Shown piece after piece: positions 43,118 through 52,820 of a stretch of DNA of 64,000 nt. A program made the position numbers and the translations under genes. The DNA comes from JACKAQ01 sp020634975 [NCBI: Calditrichia bacterium] (GTDB lineage: Bacteria > Calditrichota > Calditrichia > RBG-13-44-9), in assembly GCA_020634975.1 (NCBI GenBank), contig JACKAQ010000001.1, positions 682,001 through 746,000 on the forward strand, written 5' to 3'. The notes below the pieces were generated by a model. It was not told the DNA's origin and made no database searches. It saw only the letters and a list, made by a program, of their open reading frames with translations. The stretch's first letter is position 1, and each line of letters opens with the position of its first letter.

Positions 43118-46100
43118 TTACACACCGAGTGCCGGCGAATCCATTTCTTTTACTGCCGGCTCGACAGATTCCGGTGTCGGTGTTTCCTTTTTGACCAATC
43201 GTGCATACAACACCCGCAAATCGTTGATGACGAGATACCCCGCAGGCACCACCAGCAACATCACAAACGTGCCGAACAAAATGCCGTAAGCCACCGATAC
43301 TGCCATCGGAATGAGGAATTGCGCCTGACGACTCGTTTCGAAAATCAGCGGCATCAGCCCAAATACGGTTGTGAATGTGGTGAGCAAAATCGGTCGCAAA
43401 CGCGATATTGCACCATCGTGCACTGCCTTGAAAATGGGCATGCCATCGCGCAAATTGCGATTGATTTTATCGACCAGCACAATGCTGTCGTTGATGACAA
43501 TTCCCGTAAGTGCAATAATACCGTAAATTGAGAGCGTGTTGATCTGAATACCCTGAATGCCGTGTCCCCAAACGGCGCACATCACGGCCAGCGGAATGAT
43601 CCCGAAAATCAATATCGCCTGAATATATGAACGGAACACCAGAATGAGCGCGATGAACATGATGAGCATCGCTACGGGAAACGCTCGCTGCATCGAGCGC
43701 CGGAATTTAACCTGATCACGCGACGATCCTTCGAACGAAACGCGCACACCGGTAACCTGCGACAGCACCCGGGGAATCACTTCGTTTTGCACTTTGTCGG
43801 TGATCGGCGGGAGGTCTTCCGTGGCATCTGCGCGGGAGGCTTCCACTTTTATCTCGCGCATACCGTCCAGTCGCTGGATGGCGGCAATGCCGCGATCGAT
43901 GGAATAGGTTGCCAGTTCGGTAAAGGGATATTCCTGATTGCCGATGCGAATGCGCATCTGATCCAGAAAACCGAGCGCCGAACGATCCTGTTCGCGGTAA
44001 CGCACCCACACCCGGATTTCATCGCGACCGCGCTGGATACGCTGGATTTCCTGCCCGAAAAATCCCTGGCGAACCTGCCCGGCAACATCGCGGAGGGTAA
44101 GCCCCAACGCGTAGGCACGCGGTTTCAACTGAATGTTGATCTCCCGGCGGCCTTCCTGATTGGAATCGGTGATATCTTTTAAATTGCTAAAATTTTCGAG
44201 TTCGGCAACCAGCAGATCGCGGGCTTTGTCCAACTCGCTGAGGTTGTTGCCGAGCAAACTGACAGACACATCGCGCCCGAAAAAACTGGTTTGGGTGAAC
44301 GTAACGGTGCGGGCTTCCGGCACAATGCCCACTTTATCGCGAATGCGATTGGCGATAATAAAACTGTCCATCTGCCGCGCTTCGCCATCGAGCAGTTTGA
44401 GGGTCAGCATTCCGGCGTGGCTGCCGCTTTCGCCGAGTGAATTTTGCCCGACATCGCGCTTCACTCCCTCGATGACGGTCAGGCTGTCTTCCCGTTCAGC
44501 GGTCATTTCGGCGTTCACTTCCCAAACGGCTTTTTCAATTTCGGCCAAAATGGAATCGGTATCCGCTTCCTGTCGCCCGGTGACGAGCGTCAGGTTGATC
44601 GGCAGCGTATCGCGATCGATAAACGGGAACGGCGTAAATCCAATAAATCCACCCTTCACCAACCCAACGGTGATAAACACCAGCGCAACCGGCACAACCA
44701 GCGTAATTGATTTATTGCGCAACGCAGCTTCCAAAACCGGTTGGTAAAATTTGTAAGTAAAGGCATTCAGCCATTTTTCGATGCGTTGGCGGGTTTTGCT
44801 TTCCCTTTGTTTGGGCTGCAACGCTTTGGAGTGCGCCAGGTGCGCCGGCAAAATCAGGAATGCCTCAACCAGCGACCATACTAACGATGCGATAACCACC
44901 AACGCCATGTTCCAAATGAATTGCCCGATAAATCCATCCAGAAAAAAGAATGGCGCAAAGGCAATAACGGTTGTCGCGATGGAAGTAAACACTGGACCAA
45001 CCACCTCCAGCGCCCCGTCGATGGCGGCTTGCAGCGCTGTTTTCCCGCTTTCGTAATGGGCGAAAATATTTTCCCCCACCACAATTGCGTCATCCACGAT
45101 GATACCGACCACCAGAATCATCCCGAATAGCGAAATGACGTTGATGGTAATTCCCACCAATCCGGCGATAATGAACATCCCCGCAAATGAAAACGGAATG
45201 CCGATACTCGCCCAAAAAGACAATCGTAAGTTGAGAAAAAACCCGAGGATAACCACTACCAAAAAGAAGCCGAACAATCCGTTGTATGTCAGCAAATCCA
45301 GCCGTTGGCGCAACGATACGGTTTGATCCACCCACACCACCGCCTGAACCTGTCCATTCTGCAGATTGAACTCGTCAACCAGCTCAAACGCTTTATCGCG
45401 AACGGCGATAATATCTTCATCGAGCGTTTTTTCAACATTCAGCACCACCGCTTTTTGCCCGTTGTAATACACACGATCGGGCACGTCTTCCCATTTTTCG
45501 GTGATGGTAGCGATGTCCTGCAAGCGAATCACCTGCCCGTCGCTGCGACCGCGAATCACCATTGATTTCAGTTCATTCGCAAAATAATTTCTGCCGTAGG
45601 CGCGAATGAGAATTTCCTCGCCCTCGGTTTCAAATTTACCGCCGGAGATGTTCACATTTGCCGCACCGATTTGGTTGGAAACTTCGCTAAACGTTAATCC
45701 GTAACGGCGCATATTCGCTTCGGAAAGCTCGATGGAAAATTCCAGATTCGGCACACCGGAGACGCGCACTTGCGAAATTTCCGGTGTCGCCAGCAAACGG
45801 TCGCGCAATTCCTCGGCGATCACTTTCATGTTGTATAAATCGGCTTGCCCATACACCACAATTTCAACCGCACGCGAAAAAGCATCCTGCTCAAAAATGA
45901 TGGGCTTTTCACTGTCCTGCGGAAATGAGTTGATTCGGTCAACTGCATTTTTTACATCCGTCAGAACTTTTTCAACATCGTAGCCTTTCAGCACTTCGAT
46001 GTTAATCGTGCCGATATTTTCCCTGGAAATTGAGGTGATGCGCTCGATGCCTTCCAGCCCGTCGATGCTTTCCTCGATTTTGAGCACTACGCCTTCCTCA

Positions 46101-46279
46101 ACCTCCTCCGGCGATGCGCCCGGAAAAGGCACCTGAATCGCAATATTCCGCGACTCCGTTTCCGGGAAAAACGAATAGCGCATGTCGCTCAAAAAAATCA
46201 ACCCGAAAACGAACACACTGAGCATCAGCACATTCGCCCAAACGGTATATTTTACAAAAAAAGCGATGAGCCGCTTCAT
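43118..46279 (-). CDS. RND efflux pump, AcrB/HAE1-like permease
   Basis: A 1053-residue inner-membrane pump of full family length. The twelve-helix layout with two large periplasmic loops is visible. The first loop starts RYSFFPETESRNIAIQVPFPGASPEEVEEGV. The proton-relay helix 4 reads LFGMILVVGIIVDDAIVVGENI, with the two essential Asp. The family uses the proton gradient to move drugs, lipophilic compounds or metabolites out through TolC. Its ATG overlaps the adaptor stop by 4 nt. The operon order adaptor-pump-TolC-crcB is tight throughout. The substrate is unknown. Confidence 0.95.
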   Translation of the reverse strand: MKRLIAFFVKYTVWANVLMLSVFVFGLIFLSDMRYSFFPETESRNIAIQVPFPGASPEEVEEGVVLKIEESIDGLEGIERITSISRENIGTINIEVLKGYDVEKVLTDVKNAVDRINSFPQDSEKPIIFEQDAFSRAVEIVVYGQADLYNMKVIAEELRDRLLATPEISQVRVSGVPNLEFSIELSEANMRRYGLTFSEVSNQIGAANVNISGGKFETEGEEILIRAYGRNYFANELKSMVIRGRSDGQVIRLQDIATITEKWEDVPDRVYYNGQKAVVLNVEKTLDEDIIAVRDKAFELVDEFNLQNGQVQAVVWVDQTVSLRQRLDLLTYNGLFGFFLVVVILGFFLNLRLSFWASIGIPFSFAGMFIIAGLVGITINVISLFGMILVVGIIVDDAIVVGENIFAHYESGKTALQAAIDGALEVVGPVFTSIATTVIAFAPFFFLDGFIGQFIWNMALVVIASLVWSLVEAFLILPAHLAHSKALQPKQRESKTRQRIEKWLNAFTYKFYQPVLEAALRNKSITLVVPVALVFITVGLVKGGFIGFTPFPFIDRDTLPINLTLVTGRQEADTDSILAEIEKAVWEVNAEMTAEREDSLTVIEGVKRDVGQNSLGESGSHAGMLTLKLLDGEARQMDSFIIANRIRDKVGIVPEARTVTFTQTSFFGRDVSVSLLGNNLSELDKARDLLVAELENFSNLKDITDSNQEGRREINIQLKPRAYALGLTLRDVAGQVRQGFFGQEIQRIQRGRDEIRVWVRYREQDRSALGFLDQMRIRIGNQEYPFTELATYSIDRGIAAIQRLDGMREIKVEASRADATEDLPPITDKVQNEVIPRVLSQVTGVRVSFEGSSRDQVKFRRSMQRAFPVAMLIMFIALILVFRSYIQAILIFGIIPLAVMCAVWGHGIQGIQINTLSIYGIIALTGIVINDSIVLVDKINRNLRDGMPIFKAVHDGAISRLRPILLTTFTTVFGLMPLIFETSRQAQFLIPMAVSVAYGILFGTFVMLLVVPAGYLVINDLRVLYARLVKKETPTPESVEPAVKEMDSPALGV

Positions 46280-47424
46280 TTGCCACTCCTTTCAGCCATG
46301 CTTAACAGCTCCGCTGTCGCGGGCATTCCCGGTGCAACGCCTTGCAACAACTCAACCACCAAGGTATCGCCATTTTGCAATCCGCTGTTTACAATTACAG
46401 ATTCCGTTTGATGACGCACCACATTTACCGGCTGATATTTTAGTCTGCCATCTTTAACGAGATACACATATTGTTCTTCGTATAGTGCGTTGTTTGGCAC
46501 AACAAAAGCATTTCCGACAATTTCCCCGGGAATTTTGGCATTGAGGAAAATACCGTCGTAAACCACATCGCCGGCATTTTTGGTGATGGAAATATACACC
46601 GGAACCGTCTGTGTTTGCGGATCGATGGTTTTGCCGATCCGTTTGATTTTCCCAAACCACTCGCCGGGCAACTCGTTGGATGTGAACCGAATGGTTCCGC
46701 CGCGATTGACCCAGCGCAGATCGTTGGTGCTCACCGGCACTTCCACTTCCAGATCTTCCAAATTGATGATTTCACCGAGTTGCGTGCCGTTGCGTGCCGT
46801 TGCGCCAACCCGAAGTCCGGTGGTGGTTATCGCACCGTCAAACGGCGCGTAAAAAAAGTGTTTCTGCAAATTGATTTCTAAATTCTGCACGGTGAAATAA
46901 AGTTTGTACACGTTGAATCGCGCCAGAAACAACTTAATTTTGCTGTCTTCAACTTCCGGCAACGGTGCCAGTTTTTTACCAAATTCGATGCTTTCAAAAT
47001 ATTGTTGCCATTTGGGAAATTCGCCGGGAAAATCGATTTTGATTTCCGGAAGCACCTGCGCCAGTGCGTTCAGCAAATCGCTTTTGGCGCTGTTCAAATC
47101 CAGCCGGATTTGCCGATCGTCAATTTTAGCAATCAACTGACCGCGTTTAAAGGATTGTCCGGGCTGGAACGGAATGTTGCCAGACTGCATTTCGCCATTC
47201 ACTTCGCTGATCAGCGAGATGGGCTGAGCGGATGAAATTCGCCCGAACGCCGAAACAGACGCCGGGATGTCGCTCAATTGCACAACTTGCGCTTGCACAA
47301 ATTTTGGACGGATCTGCGGTTGGCGCACCGGCGGATCGGTTTTAAAACTGGCCAAAACCTGCATCAGAAAAACGCCACCGGCAAGAATTGCCACAGAAAT
47401 TAATATTTTTACAACTGTTTTCAT
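46276..47424 (-). CDS. RND periplasmic adaptor (membrane fusion protein)
   Basis: A 382-residue adaptor. N-terminal membrane segment (about 6-26), lipoyl-like hairpin domain (SLISEVNGEMQSGNIPFQPGQSFKRGQLIAKIDDRQIRLDL, about 70-115; second half YAPFDGAITTTGLRVGATARNG), short helical hairpin and beta-barrel domains. It should bridge the RND pump and TolC. It is the first gene of the four-gene operon; a promoter lies at 47568-47596. Its stop overlaps the pump start. Confidence 0.92.
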   Translation of the reverse strand: MKTVVKILISVAILAGGVFLMQVLASFKTDPPVRQPQIRPKFVQAQVVQLSDIPASVSAFGRISSAQPISLISEVNGEMQSGNIPFQPGQSFKRGQLIAKIDDRQIRLDLNSAKSDLLNALAQVLPEIKIDFPGEFPKWQQYFESIEFGKKLAPLPEVEDSKIKLFLARFNVYKLYFTVQNLEINLQKHFFYAPFDGAITTTGLRVGATARNGTQLGEIINLEDLEVEVPVSTNDLRWVNRGGTIRFTSNELPGEWFGKIKRIGKTIDPQTQTVPVYISITKNAGDVVYDGIFLNAKIPGEIVGNAFVVPNNALYEEQYVYLVKDGRLKYQPVNVVRHQTESVIVNSGLQNGDTLVVELLQGVAPGMPATAELLSMAERSGK

Positions 47425-47567
47425 TACCGTACCTTCGCATCGGTTAATATTGTTTTTGTGCCCGGCAATTGCAATCGTTGCAGATTGTCCGGCAATTCTA
47501 TATTCAATCGTATTTGGGGTCGACTATTCAAAAATTATCACAAATCTGATTATTCCAGTGAGCACCC

Positions 47568-47596
47568 ACAATAGTGAATGTTGCCTATCGTGTCAA
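47568..47596 (-). promoter_or_regulatory. Sigma-70-type promoter of the RND operon
   Basis: On the minus strand TTGACA (47591-47596), a 17-bp spacer, then TATTGT (47568-47573), about 140 bp before the adaptor start and directly after the marR stop. Confidence 0.6.
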
Positions 47597-48058
47597 TTAT
47601 ATTTTTTTTGCCGCAACATTTAAATCCTCATACAGATGGTCGTGTAAGCGATGCAATAAAGATTTCAGCAACGCCAATTCTTCCGGAGATAGTGGTTCGG
47701 CCACTTTTTCAAGGGTTCTTTTTACGATGGGTAACAATCGATCGAACATCACATTCCCGTTTTGGGAGAGAAAAATCAGGTTGTTTCGGCGATCGTTGGG
47801 ATCCTGTTCGCGGCGAACCAGATCGCGCCGTTCCAGCCCGTCGAGCAACCGGGTAATATTGGCTTTATCGCGGAAATGCAGGCAGGCGATTTCCATCTGG
47901 TTGCGCCCGTCCTGCTCTTTCAGCATGGCCAAAACGCCCCATTGCTCCGGCGTGATATCCAAATTTTCCGCCAAAAATGCTTTCCGGAGCGTGTGCGCCA
48001 TTTCCCGCCCGACCAGGTTCACAATATACCCGATCGAATCATTTAACTTAAAATCCAT
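47597..48058 (-). CDS. MarR-family transcriptional regulator
   Basis: A 153-residue winged-helix repressor of normal MarR length. The DNA-binding part is LDITPEQWGVLAMLKEQDGRNQMEIACLHFRDKANITRLLDGLERRDLVRREQDPNDRRNNLIFLS (about 33-100), including the DxRxN wing. The outer helices form the dimer. MarR proteins usually repress themselves and adjacent efflux genes until a ligand binds. It lies directly upstream of the RND operon on the same strand and divergent from a second export operon, so either or both may be its targets. Confidence 0.93.
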   Translation of the reverse strand: MDFKLNDSIGYIVNLVGREMAHTLRKAFLAENLDITPEQWGVLAMLKEQDGRNQMEIACLHFRDKANITRLLDGLERRDLVRREQDPNDRRNNLIFLSQNGNVMFDRLLPIVKRTLEKVAEPLSPEELALLKSLLHRLHDHLYEDLNVAAKKI

Positions 48059-48359
48059 TCAACACTTTCACGTTTAAACATTAGTTACATTTGCAACAGT
48101 TTCAAAGTTAACTAACTATGCCAATTTGTCAACTGAATTTTTATTTCACCCGAATTTTGATTTATAAGGATTGAAAAGTAACTTGCGGATGTCCGTTTTC
48201 GAACAGTGTATGTGTATCGAGCGAACACTTCCTCGAAATCAAATTGCGGCTAAGCTCAATTTTAACAAGCAATTACATCGCTGGCACGAAATTGGTTTAA
48301 GTAATTGGCAGCCATATTTTCGGCGAAACGGTTAAACTTAAAAACAAGGCTACATTTCC
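48059..48359. other. Divergent regulatory region (301 bp) between marR and the adaptor/ABC operon
   Basis: It holds the marR promoter and inverted repeat described separately. The right part has a weak -24/-12-like site (TGGCACG at 48283 followed by TGGT), which I do not trust. No gene. Confidence 0.6.
48081..48132 (-). promoter_or_regulatory. marR promoter overlapped by an inverted repeat (candidate MarR operator)
   Basis: On the minus strand TTGACA (48127-48132) is followed after 16 bp by TAACTT (48105-48110). The inverted repeat TTAGTTA (48081-48087) and TAACTAA (48109-48115) covers the -10 region, which fits autorepression. Confidence 0.45.
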
Positions 48360-49613
48360 ATGGATCGAAAGATCGAAAAAAAAACCTGGACGACAAAACG
48401 CATAACCTACCTCGCGCTCGGCAGTTTGTTTCTGCTGTTTCTGATTTACAACATCGGGTTTGGCGATTACGGCTCGCGCCTGAATGTTGAGAAGGAAAAA
48501 CTGAGCATCAGCACGGTGTATCGCGGCGATTTTCAGGAATTTATTGTGGTGACCGGTACGGTTATGCCCATCAAAACAGTGTATCTGGACGCCATCGAAG
48601 GCGGGCAGGTGGACACCATTTATTGCGAAGCCGGCACGCTTCTCAAAGCCGGTGACCCGATTTTACGGCTGGAAAACACCAGCTTGCTCATTCAAATTTC
48701 CAATCAGGATGCGCAGGTGGTAGAACAGCGCAACCTGCTCACCAACACCCGCTTCAATCTCGACCAAAACCGCACCCGCGGTCGCGAACTGCTCATCAAT
48801 CGCGAGTACGAAATCCGGCGATTGCAGCGCATTTACGAACGCCAGAAAGAATTGCACGAAGCCAACCTCATTTCCAAAGATGATTATTTGCAGGCAAAAG
48901 ATGATTTTGAGTTTGAAGTGCGTCGCCAAAAACTGAATCTGGAAGCGTTTAAACGCGACTCCATTTTTCAGGATGTGCAGCTCAAACAGCTCGAAAGTTC
49001 GTTGGACCGGCTGGATGACAATCTGCGCATTGCGCAGAAACGGCTGGAAAATTTGACCATTCGCGCACCGATCGGCGGACAGCTCACCTCGTTGAATGCC
49101 GAAATCGGTGAATCAAAATCGCAAGGTGAGCGCATCGGGCAACTTGATGTTTTGGATGGATTTAAGGTTCGCGTCGCGGTGGATGAACACTACATTGCGC
49201 GGATCGGCATCGGGCAATCCGGCGCATTTGATTTTGCCGGTGAAACGTATCAGATGACGACACGTAAAATTTATCCGGAAGTGACCAACGGTCGCTTTGA
49301 AGTGGATATGGAATTTGACGGGGAAGAACCGGAGGGCATCCGGCGCGGACAAACCGCACGCGTCCGGCTGGAATTGGGCGACCTTTCCGAAGCTGTGATG
49401 CTCGATCGAGGTGGTTTTTTCCAGAAAACCGGCGGGAATTGGGTGTATGTTGTCGATCCTTCCGGTGAAGTTGCCACCAAACGGAACATCCGGCTCGGGC
49501 GGCAAAATACCCAGGTTTTTGAAGTGCTCGAAGGGCTGCAACCCGGCGAAAAGGTCATCACCTCTTCATACGATAACTATGGCGATATTGATAAACTGGT
49601 CATCAAAGACTGA
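48360..49613 (+). CDS. HlyD/MacA-type periplasmic adaptor of an ABC export system
   Basis: A 417-residue adaptor. One membrane helix (about 16-34), a lipoyl half-motif (about 75-105, GGQVDTIYCEAGTLLKAGDPILRLEN), a long coiled-coil hairpin (about 110-225), the second lipoyl half (IRAPIGGQLTSLNAEIGESKSQGERIGQL) and a C-terminal barrel/membrane-proximal domain. The layout is that of MacA-like adaptors of ABC exporters. It is followed after 21 nt by an ABC ATPase, in keeping with this. It is divergent from marR. No strong ribosome site precedes ATG 48360. Confidence 0.88.
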   Translation: MDRKIEKKTWTTKRITYLALGSLFLLFLIYNIGFGDYGSRLNVEKEKLSISTVYRGDFQEFIVVTGTVMPIKTVYLDAIEGGQVDTIYCEAGTLLKAGDPILRLENTSLLIQISNQDAQVVEQRNLLTNTRFNLDQNRTRGRELLINREYEIRRLQRIYERQKELHEANLISKDDYLQAKDDFEFEVRRQKLNLEAFKRDSIFQDVQLKQLESSLDRLDDNLRIAQKRLENLTIRAPIGGQLTSLNAEIGESKSQGERIGQLDVLDGFKVRVAVDEHYIARIGIGQSGAFDFAGETYQMTTRKIYPEVTNGRFEVDMEFDGEEPEGIRRGQTARVRLELGDLSEAVMLDRGGFFQKTGGNWVYVVDPSGEVATKRNIRLGRQNTQVFEVLEGLQPGEKVITSSYDNYGDIDKLVIKD

Positions 49614-49634
49614 TAACATTTCAGGAGAAACATT

Positions 49635-50324
49635 ATGATACGAACCGTCAATTTACAGAAACTCTACACCACAGAAGAGGTCGAGACAACTGCCTTAAAC
49701 TCTGTAAATATTGAAATTAAGGATGGCGAATTTGTCGCGATTATGGGACCATCCGGTTGTGGCAAATCCACATTGCTGAACATTTTGGGGCTGTTGGACA
49801 ATCCCAGCAAAGGCGAATATCATTTTCTCGGGAAAGAAGTATCCAAATATACCGAGCGCCAGCGATCGAATATGCGAAAGGAAAATATCGGTTTTATTTT
49901 CCAAAGTTTTAACCTGATCGACGAATTGACGGTGTTCGAAAACGTGGAATTACCACTGTTGTATCTTGGCGTGCCCACAGCCGAACGCAAAGAACGGGTG
50001 AACAAAGTGCTGGAACGAATGGAAATTATGCATCGCGTGAACCACTTTCCGCAGCAGCTTTCCGGTGGTCAGCAGCAGCGCGTGGCAGTGGCGCGGGCAG
50101 TTGTTGGCGGACAAAAGCTGATTCTTGCAGACGAACCGACCGGAAACCTCGATTCCGCCCACGGCGACGAAGTGATGAACCTGCTCACCCAGCTCAATGA
50201 AGAAGGCACAACGATTATCATGGTTACCCACTCCCCGGGATATGCGGAATACAGCCACCGCGTCATCCATTTGTTCGACGGGCATGTGGTTACCGAAAAC
50301 ATCAAAGAGCGTTTCCAAATTTAA
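49635..50324 (+). CDS. ABC transporter ATP-binding protein, MacB/LolD type (first)
   Basis: A 229-residue ATPase with all motifs intact: Walker A GPSGCGKST (about 40-48), Q-loop FQSFNLI, signature LSGGQQQRVAVARA, Walker [13 protein letters not shown] and switch His in MVTHSPG. The FVENVELPLLY segment and the overall sequence match the MacB/LolD/FtsE-like group that powers FtsX-type permeases in lipoprotein, peptide or macrolide export. AGGAG lies 9 nt before ATG. It is followed after 73 nt by a second ATPase. No permease gene is present in the operon. Confidence 0.93.
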   Translation: MIRTVNLQKLYTTEEVETTALNSVNIEIKDGEFVAIMGPSGCGKSTLLNILGLLDNPSKGEYHFLGKEVSKYTERQRSNMRKENIGFIFQSFNLIDELTVFENVELPLLYLGVPTAERKERVNKVLERMEIMHRVNHFPQQLSGGQQQRVAVARAVVGGQKLILADEPTGNLDSAHGDEVMNLLTQLNEEGTTIIMVTHSPGYAEYSHRVIHLFDGHVVTENIKERFQI

Positions 50325-50397
50325 AATATTTTGGAAATACAAAAAATCGCGGCGCAAATCGCCGCACATGCTTTGGACAACAATCAATGGATTTTCA

Positions 50398-51084
50398 ATG
50401 ATAGAATTGCGCAACATTTTCAAATATTATTCCAACAACTTCGTGAAAACGTATGTGTTGCAGGATATCGATTTGTCAATCAACGCGGGCGAATTTGTGA
50501 CAATCATGGGTCCGTCCGGTTCCGGCAAATCGACATTATTGCACATTTTAGGCATGCTGGATTCGCCCAACGGCGGCGATTACACTTTTCTGGGCGAGCC
50601 GGTGCACAAGCTCAGCGAACGCCAGCGTTCGGAGTTGCACAAAAACCATATCGGGTTTGTGTTCCAGGCGTATCACCTCATCGACGAGCTGACCGTTTAC
50701 GAAAACATCGAAACGCCGCTGCTCTACAAAAAAGTGAAATCCGGCGAGCGCAAAGCCATGGTTTGCGATATTCTCGACCGTTTCAACATCGTTGGCAAAA
50801 AGGATTTGTTCCCCAACCAGCTTTCCGGCGGACAGCAACAGTTGGTCGGCATCGCGCGCGCGCTGATATCCAGCCCCAAATTATTGCTGGCGGACGAACC
50901 AACCGGCAATCTCAACTCCGCTCAGGGTGAAGAAATAATGAATGTTTTCAAAAAATTGCACAGCGAGGGTACCACCATCGTGCAAGTCACCCATTCCGAA
51001 AAAAATGCCCAATACGGTCAACGAATTATTCACCTGCTCGATGGCAGAACCAATAAAGAAGAATTGCTCGTTAACGCAAGTTAA
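50398..51084 (+). CDS. ABC transporter ATP-binding protein, MacB/LolD type (second, altered signature)
   Basis: A 228-residue ATPase, similar to the first over its full length. Walker [11 protein letters not shown]-loop FQAYHLI, Walker [12 protein letters not shown] and switch His in QVTHSEK are intact. The signature reads [14 protein letters not shown] instead of LSGGQQQRVAIARA, and the D-loop region reads GNLNSAQG instead of GNLDSxxG. These changes could lower the ATPase rate or mark a protein that works as a heterodimer with the first ATPase. ATG 50398 fits the family start ([11 protein letters not shown]); a longer frame back to 50197 overlaps the first ATPase and is not credible. The operon ends here without a permease. 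Confidence 0.9.
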   Translation: MIELRNIFKYYSNNFVKTYVLQDIDLSINAGEFVTIMGPSGSGKSTLLHILGMLDSPNGGDYTFLGEPVHKLSERQRSELHKNHIGFVFQAYHLIDELTVYENIETPLLYKKVKSGERKAMVCDILDRFNIVGKKDLFPNQLSGGQQQLVGIARALISSPKLLLADEPTGNLNSAQGEEIMNVFKKLHSEGTTIVQVTHSEKNAQYGQRIIHLLDGRTNKEELLVNAS

Positions 51085-51432
51085 CGGGCATTTTGCCTAA
51101 CCGTTTATCTGCAATTTTTTACTCCCCTCCGAACATATATTTTTTTATCAATTTATTGTTTTAAATCAAAACAGCTACCCGCCACAACCGTAAATTAAAA
51201 AACACGCTTATTTTTTCAGGTTTTCTCCCGATGATAAGTTTGTATTAGAAAAATTAATCCCATCAAACCTGATGAGTTTGTGAGTCACAATCCGCTGCCA
51301 AAGGACTGGCGACACCGGTTTTCCAGTGTTTAAAGTATGAGTGCAGCTTTTTGTGCATTTCAAATTTTGAGAATCACTTGATTTTCACACATTTTTTCGA
51401 CAATCTTTATATCTGAACAACGGAGAAATTAT
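51085..51432. other. Intergenic region (348 bp)
   Basis: AT-rich with no gene. A small hairpin (ACACCGG, TTTT, CCAGTGT; 51312-51329) with one mismatch has no T-tract. I see no terminator for the ABC operon and no riboswitch I recognise. Confidence 0.5.
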
Positions 51433-52389
51433 ATGAAGCGAGTTTTGGTTACGGGTGGCGCCGGTTTTATCGGATCGTATTTATGCGAAGAATTGCTGAA
51501 AGCGGGTCACGATGTTATCTGTCTGGATAATTTTTTTACCGGCAGTAAACGTAATATTATCAGCATGATGGATAATAAAAATTTTGAGCTGATCCGCCAC
51601 GATATCACCATGCCGATATTTCTGGAAGTGGACCGGATTTTCCATTTTGCCTGCCCGGCATCACCGGTTCATTATCAATACAATCCGGTGAAAACTGTGA
51701 AAACCAACGTGATGGGCACCATAAACATGTTGGGAATGGCAAAACGGGTGAAAGCACGCATTTTGCAAGCCTCGACATCCGAGGTTTACGGCGATCCGGC
51801 GGTGCATCCCCAAAAAGAAAGCTATTGGGGAAATGTCAACCCGATCGGCCCGCGCAGCTGTTACGACGAAGGCAAGCGCGTTGCCGAAACGCTGACGATG
51901 GATTATTATCGCCAGAACCGCGTTGATGTCCGTATCATCCGCATTTTTAACACTTACGGACCACGAATGGCTGTGAACGATGGTCGGGTGGTAAGTAATT
52001 TTATCATTCAGGCGTTGCGGAATCAGGATATTACGGTTTACGGACAGGGGCAGCAAACCCGTTCGTTCTGTTTCGTAACTGACTTGGTGAATGGTGCGCT
52101 GAAAATGATGGAGCAAAATAATTTTATCGGACCGGTGAATTTGGGCAATCCGGATGAATTTACGATTCTGGAATTGGCGGAACAGGTTATCAAACTGACC
52201 AATTCGCGTTCAAAAATTATCAATTTACCGCTACCTCAGGATGATCCCACCCAACGCAAACCGGATATTTCACTGGCAAAAGAAAAACTGAATTGGCAAC
52301 CGACGGTTAAATTGGAACAAGGTTTGGTAAAAACCATCGAATATTTTGACGAAGTTCTGACAGAATCCGCTAAAGAAGCATTGGTTTAA
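51433..52389 (+). CDS. UDP-glucuronate decarboxylase-like NAD-dependent sugar epimerase/dehydratase
   Basis: A 318-residue extended short-chain dehydrogenase. NAD-binding TGGAGFIG (7-14), [39 protein letters not shown], the catalytic STSEVYGD and YDEGK (YxxxK), and [10 protein letters not shown]. These segments, especially [10 protein letters not shown] and [13 protein letters not shown], are characteristic of UXS enzymes that turn UDP-glucuronate into UDP-xylose; the length fits the soluble bacterial form. UDP-xylose or a related sugar would serve envelope polysaccharide. GGAG lies 7 nt before ATG. A cupin sugar epimerase follows by 6 nt. Confidence 0.9.
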   Translation: MKRVLVTGGAGFIGSYLCEELLKAGHDVICLDNFFTGSKRNIISMMDNKNFELIRHDITMPIFLEVDRIFHFACPASPVHYQYNPVKTVKTNVMGTINMLGMAKRVKARILQASTSEVYGDPAVHPQKESYWGNVNPIGPRSCYDEGKRVAETLTMDYYRQNRVDVRIIRIFNTYGPRMAVNDGRVVSNFIIQALRNQDITVYGQGQQTRSFCFVTDLVNGALKMMEQNNFIGPVNLGNPDEFTILELAEQVIKLTNSRSKIINLPLPQDDPTQRKPDISLAKEKLNWQPTVKLEQGLVKTIEYFDEVLTESAKEALV

Positions 52390-52395
52390 ACGTTT

Positions 52396-52809
52396 ATGAT
52401 TGATGGCATTCAACAACAATTGATTGAAATAAATTACAATGCCCGGGGTAGAGAAATCGCGCTCGCTCCGGGCTTTTCTTTTGCGGCAGATGCGCCTTCC
52501 CGGATGGAAATTCTGCGCAAAAACGTTATCCGGCAATGGCTGGTGCATCCATCGGATTGTTGCGTGGCCTGCATCCGTGGCGATATCCGCGTTGCGTTAT
52601 TCGACGCGCGCCGCGATTCTGCAACGTTTGGTGAAATTAACGAATTATTTTTCGGTGAGCAACAGCCGCAATGGCTGGTGATTCCTGCCGGCGTTTATTT
52701 CGGTTATCAGAATGTGGGCAGTGGCGAAGCCTGGCTGATGTGTGCTAAAAAAGGAAAATCCGGCGAGGTGCCCCCGCCGGACTGCAATTTCATTCCATTT
52801 GAGTGGTAA
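52396..52809 (+). CDS. RmlC-like cupin (dTDP-4-dehydrorhamnose 3,5-epimerase related)
   Basis: A 137-residue single-cupin protein. VIRQWLVHPSDCCVACIRGDIRVALFDARRDSATFGEINELFF and LVIPAGVYFGYQNVG match the core of RmlC-type epimerases, but the protein is shorter than typical RmlC (about 180), and the C-terminal active-site part is reduced. It may be a 3,5- or 3-epimerase, or a ketoisomerase-like cupin, acting on a nucleotide sugar. It follows the UXS-like gene by 6 nt, so they probably act in the same sugar pathway. Confidence 0.78.
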   Translation: MIDGIQQQLIEINYNARGREIALAPGFSFAADAPSRMEILRKNVIRQWLVHPSDCCVACIRGDIRVALFDARRDSATFGEINELFFGEQQPQWLVIPAGVYFGYQNVGSGEAWLMCAKKGKSGEVPPPDCNFIPFEW

Positions 52810-52820
52810 AAAAACGGGTG

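Noticed and set aside
48283-48299. Sigma-54 promoter before the adaptor/ABC operon
   Set aside because: TGGCACG is a good -24 element, but the -12 position reads TGGT instead of TTGC, so the essential GC is missing.
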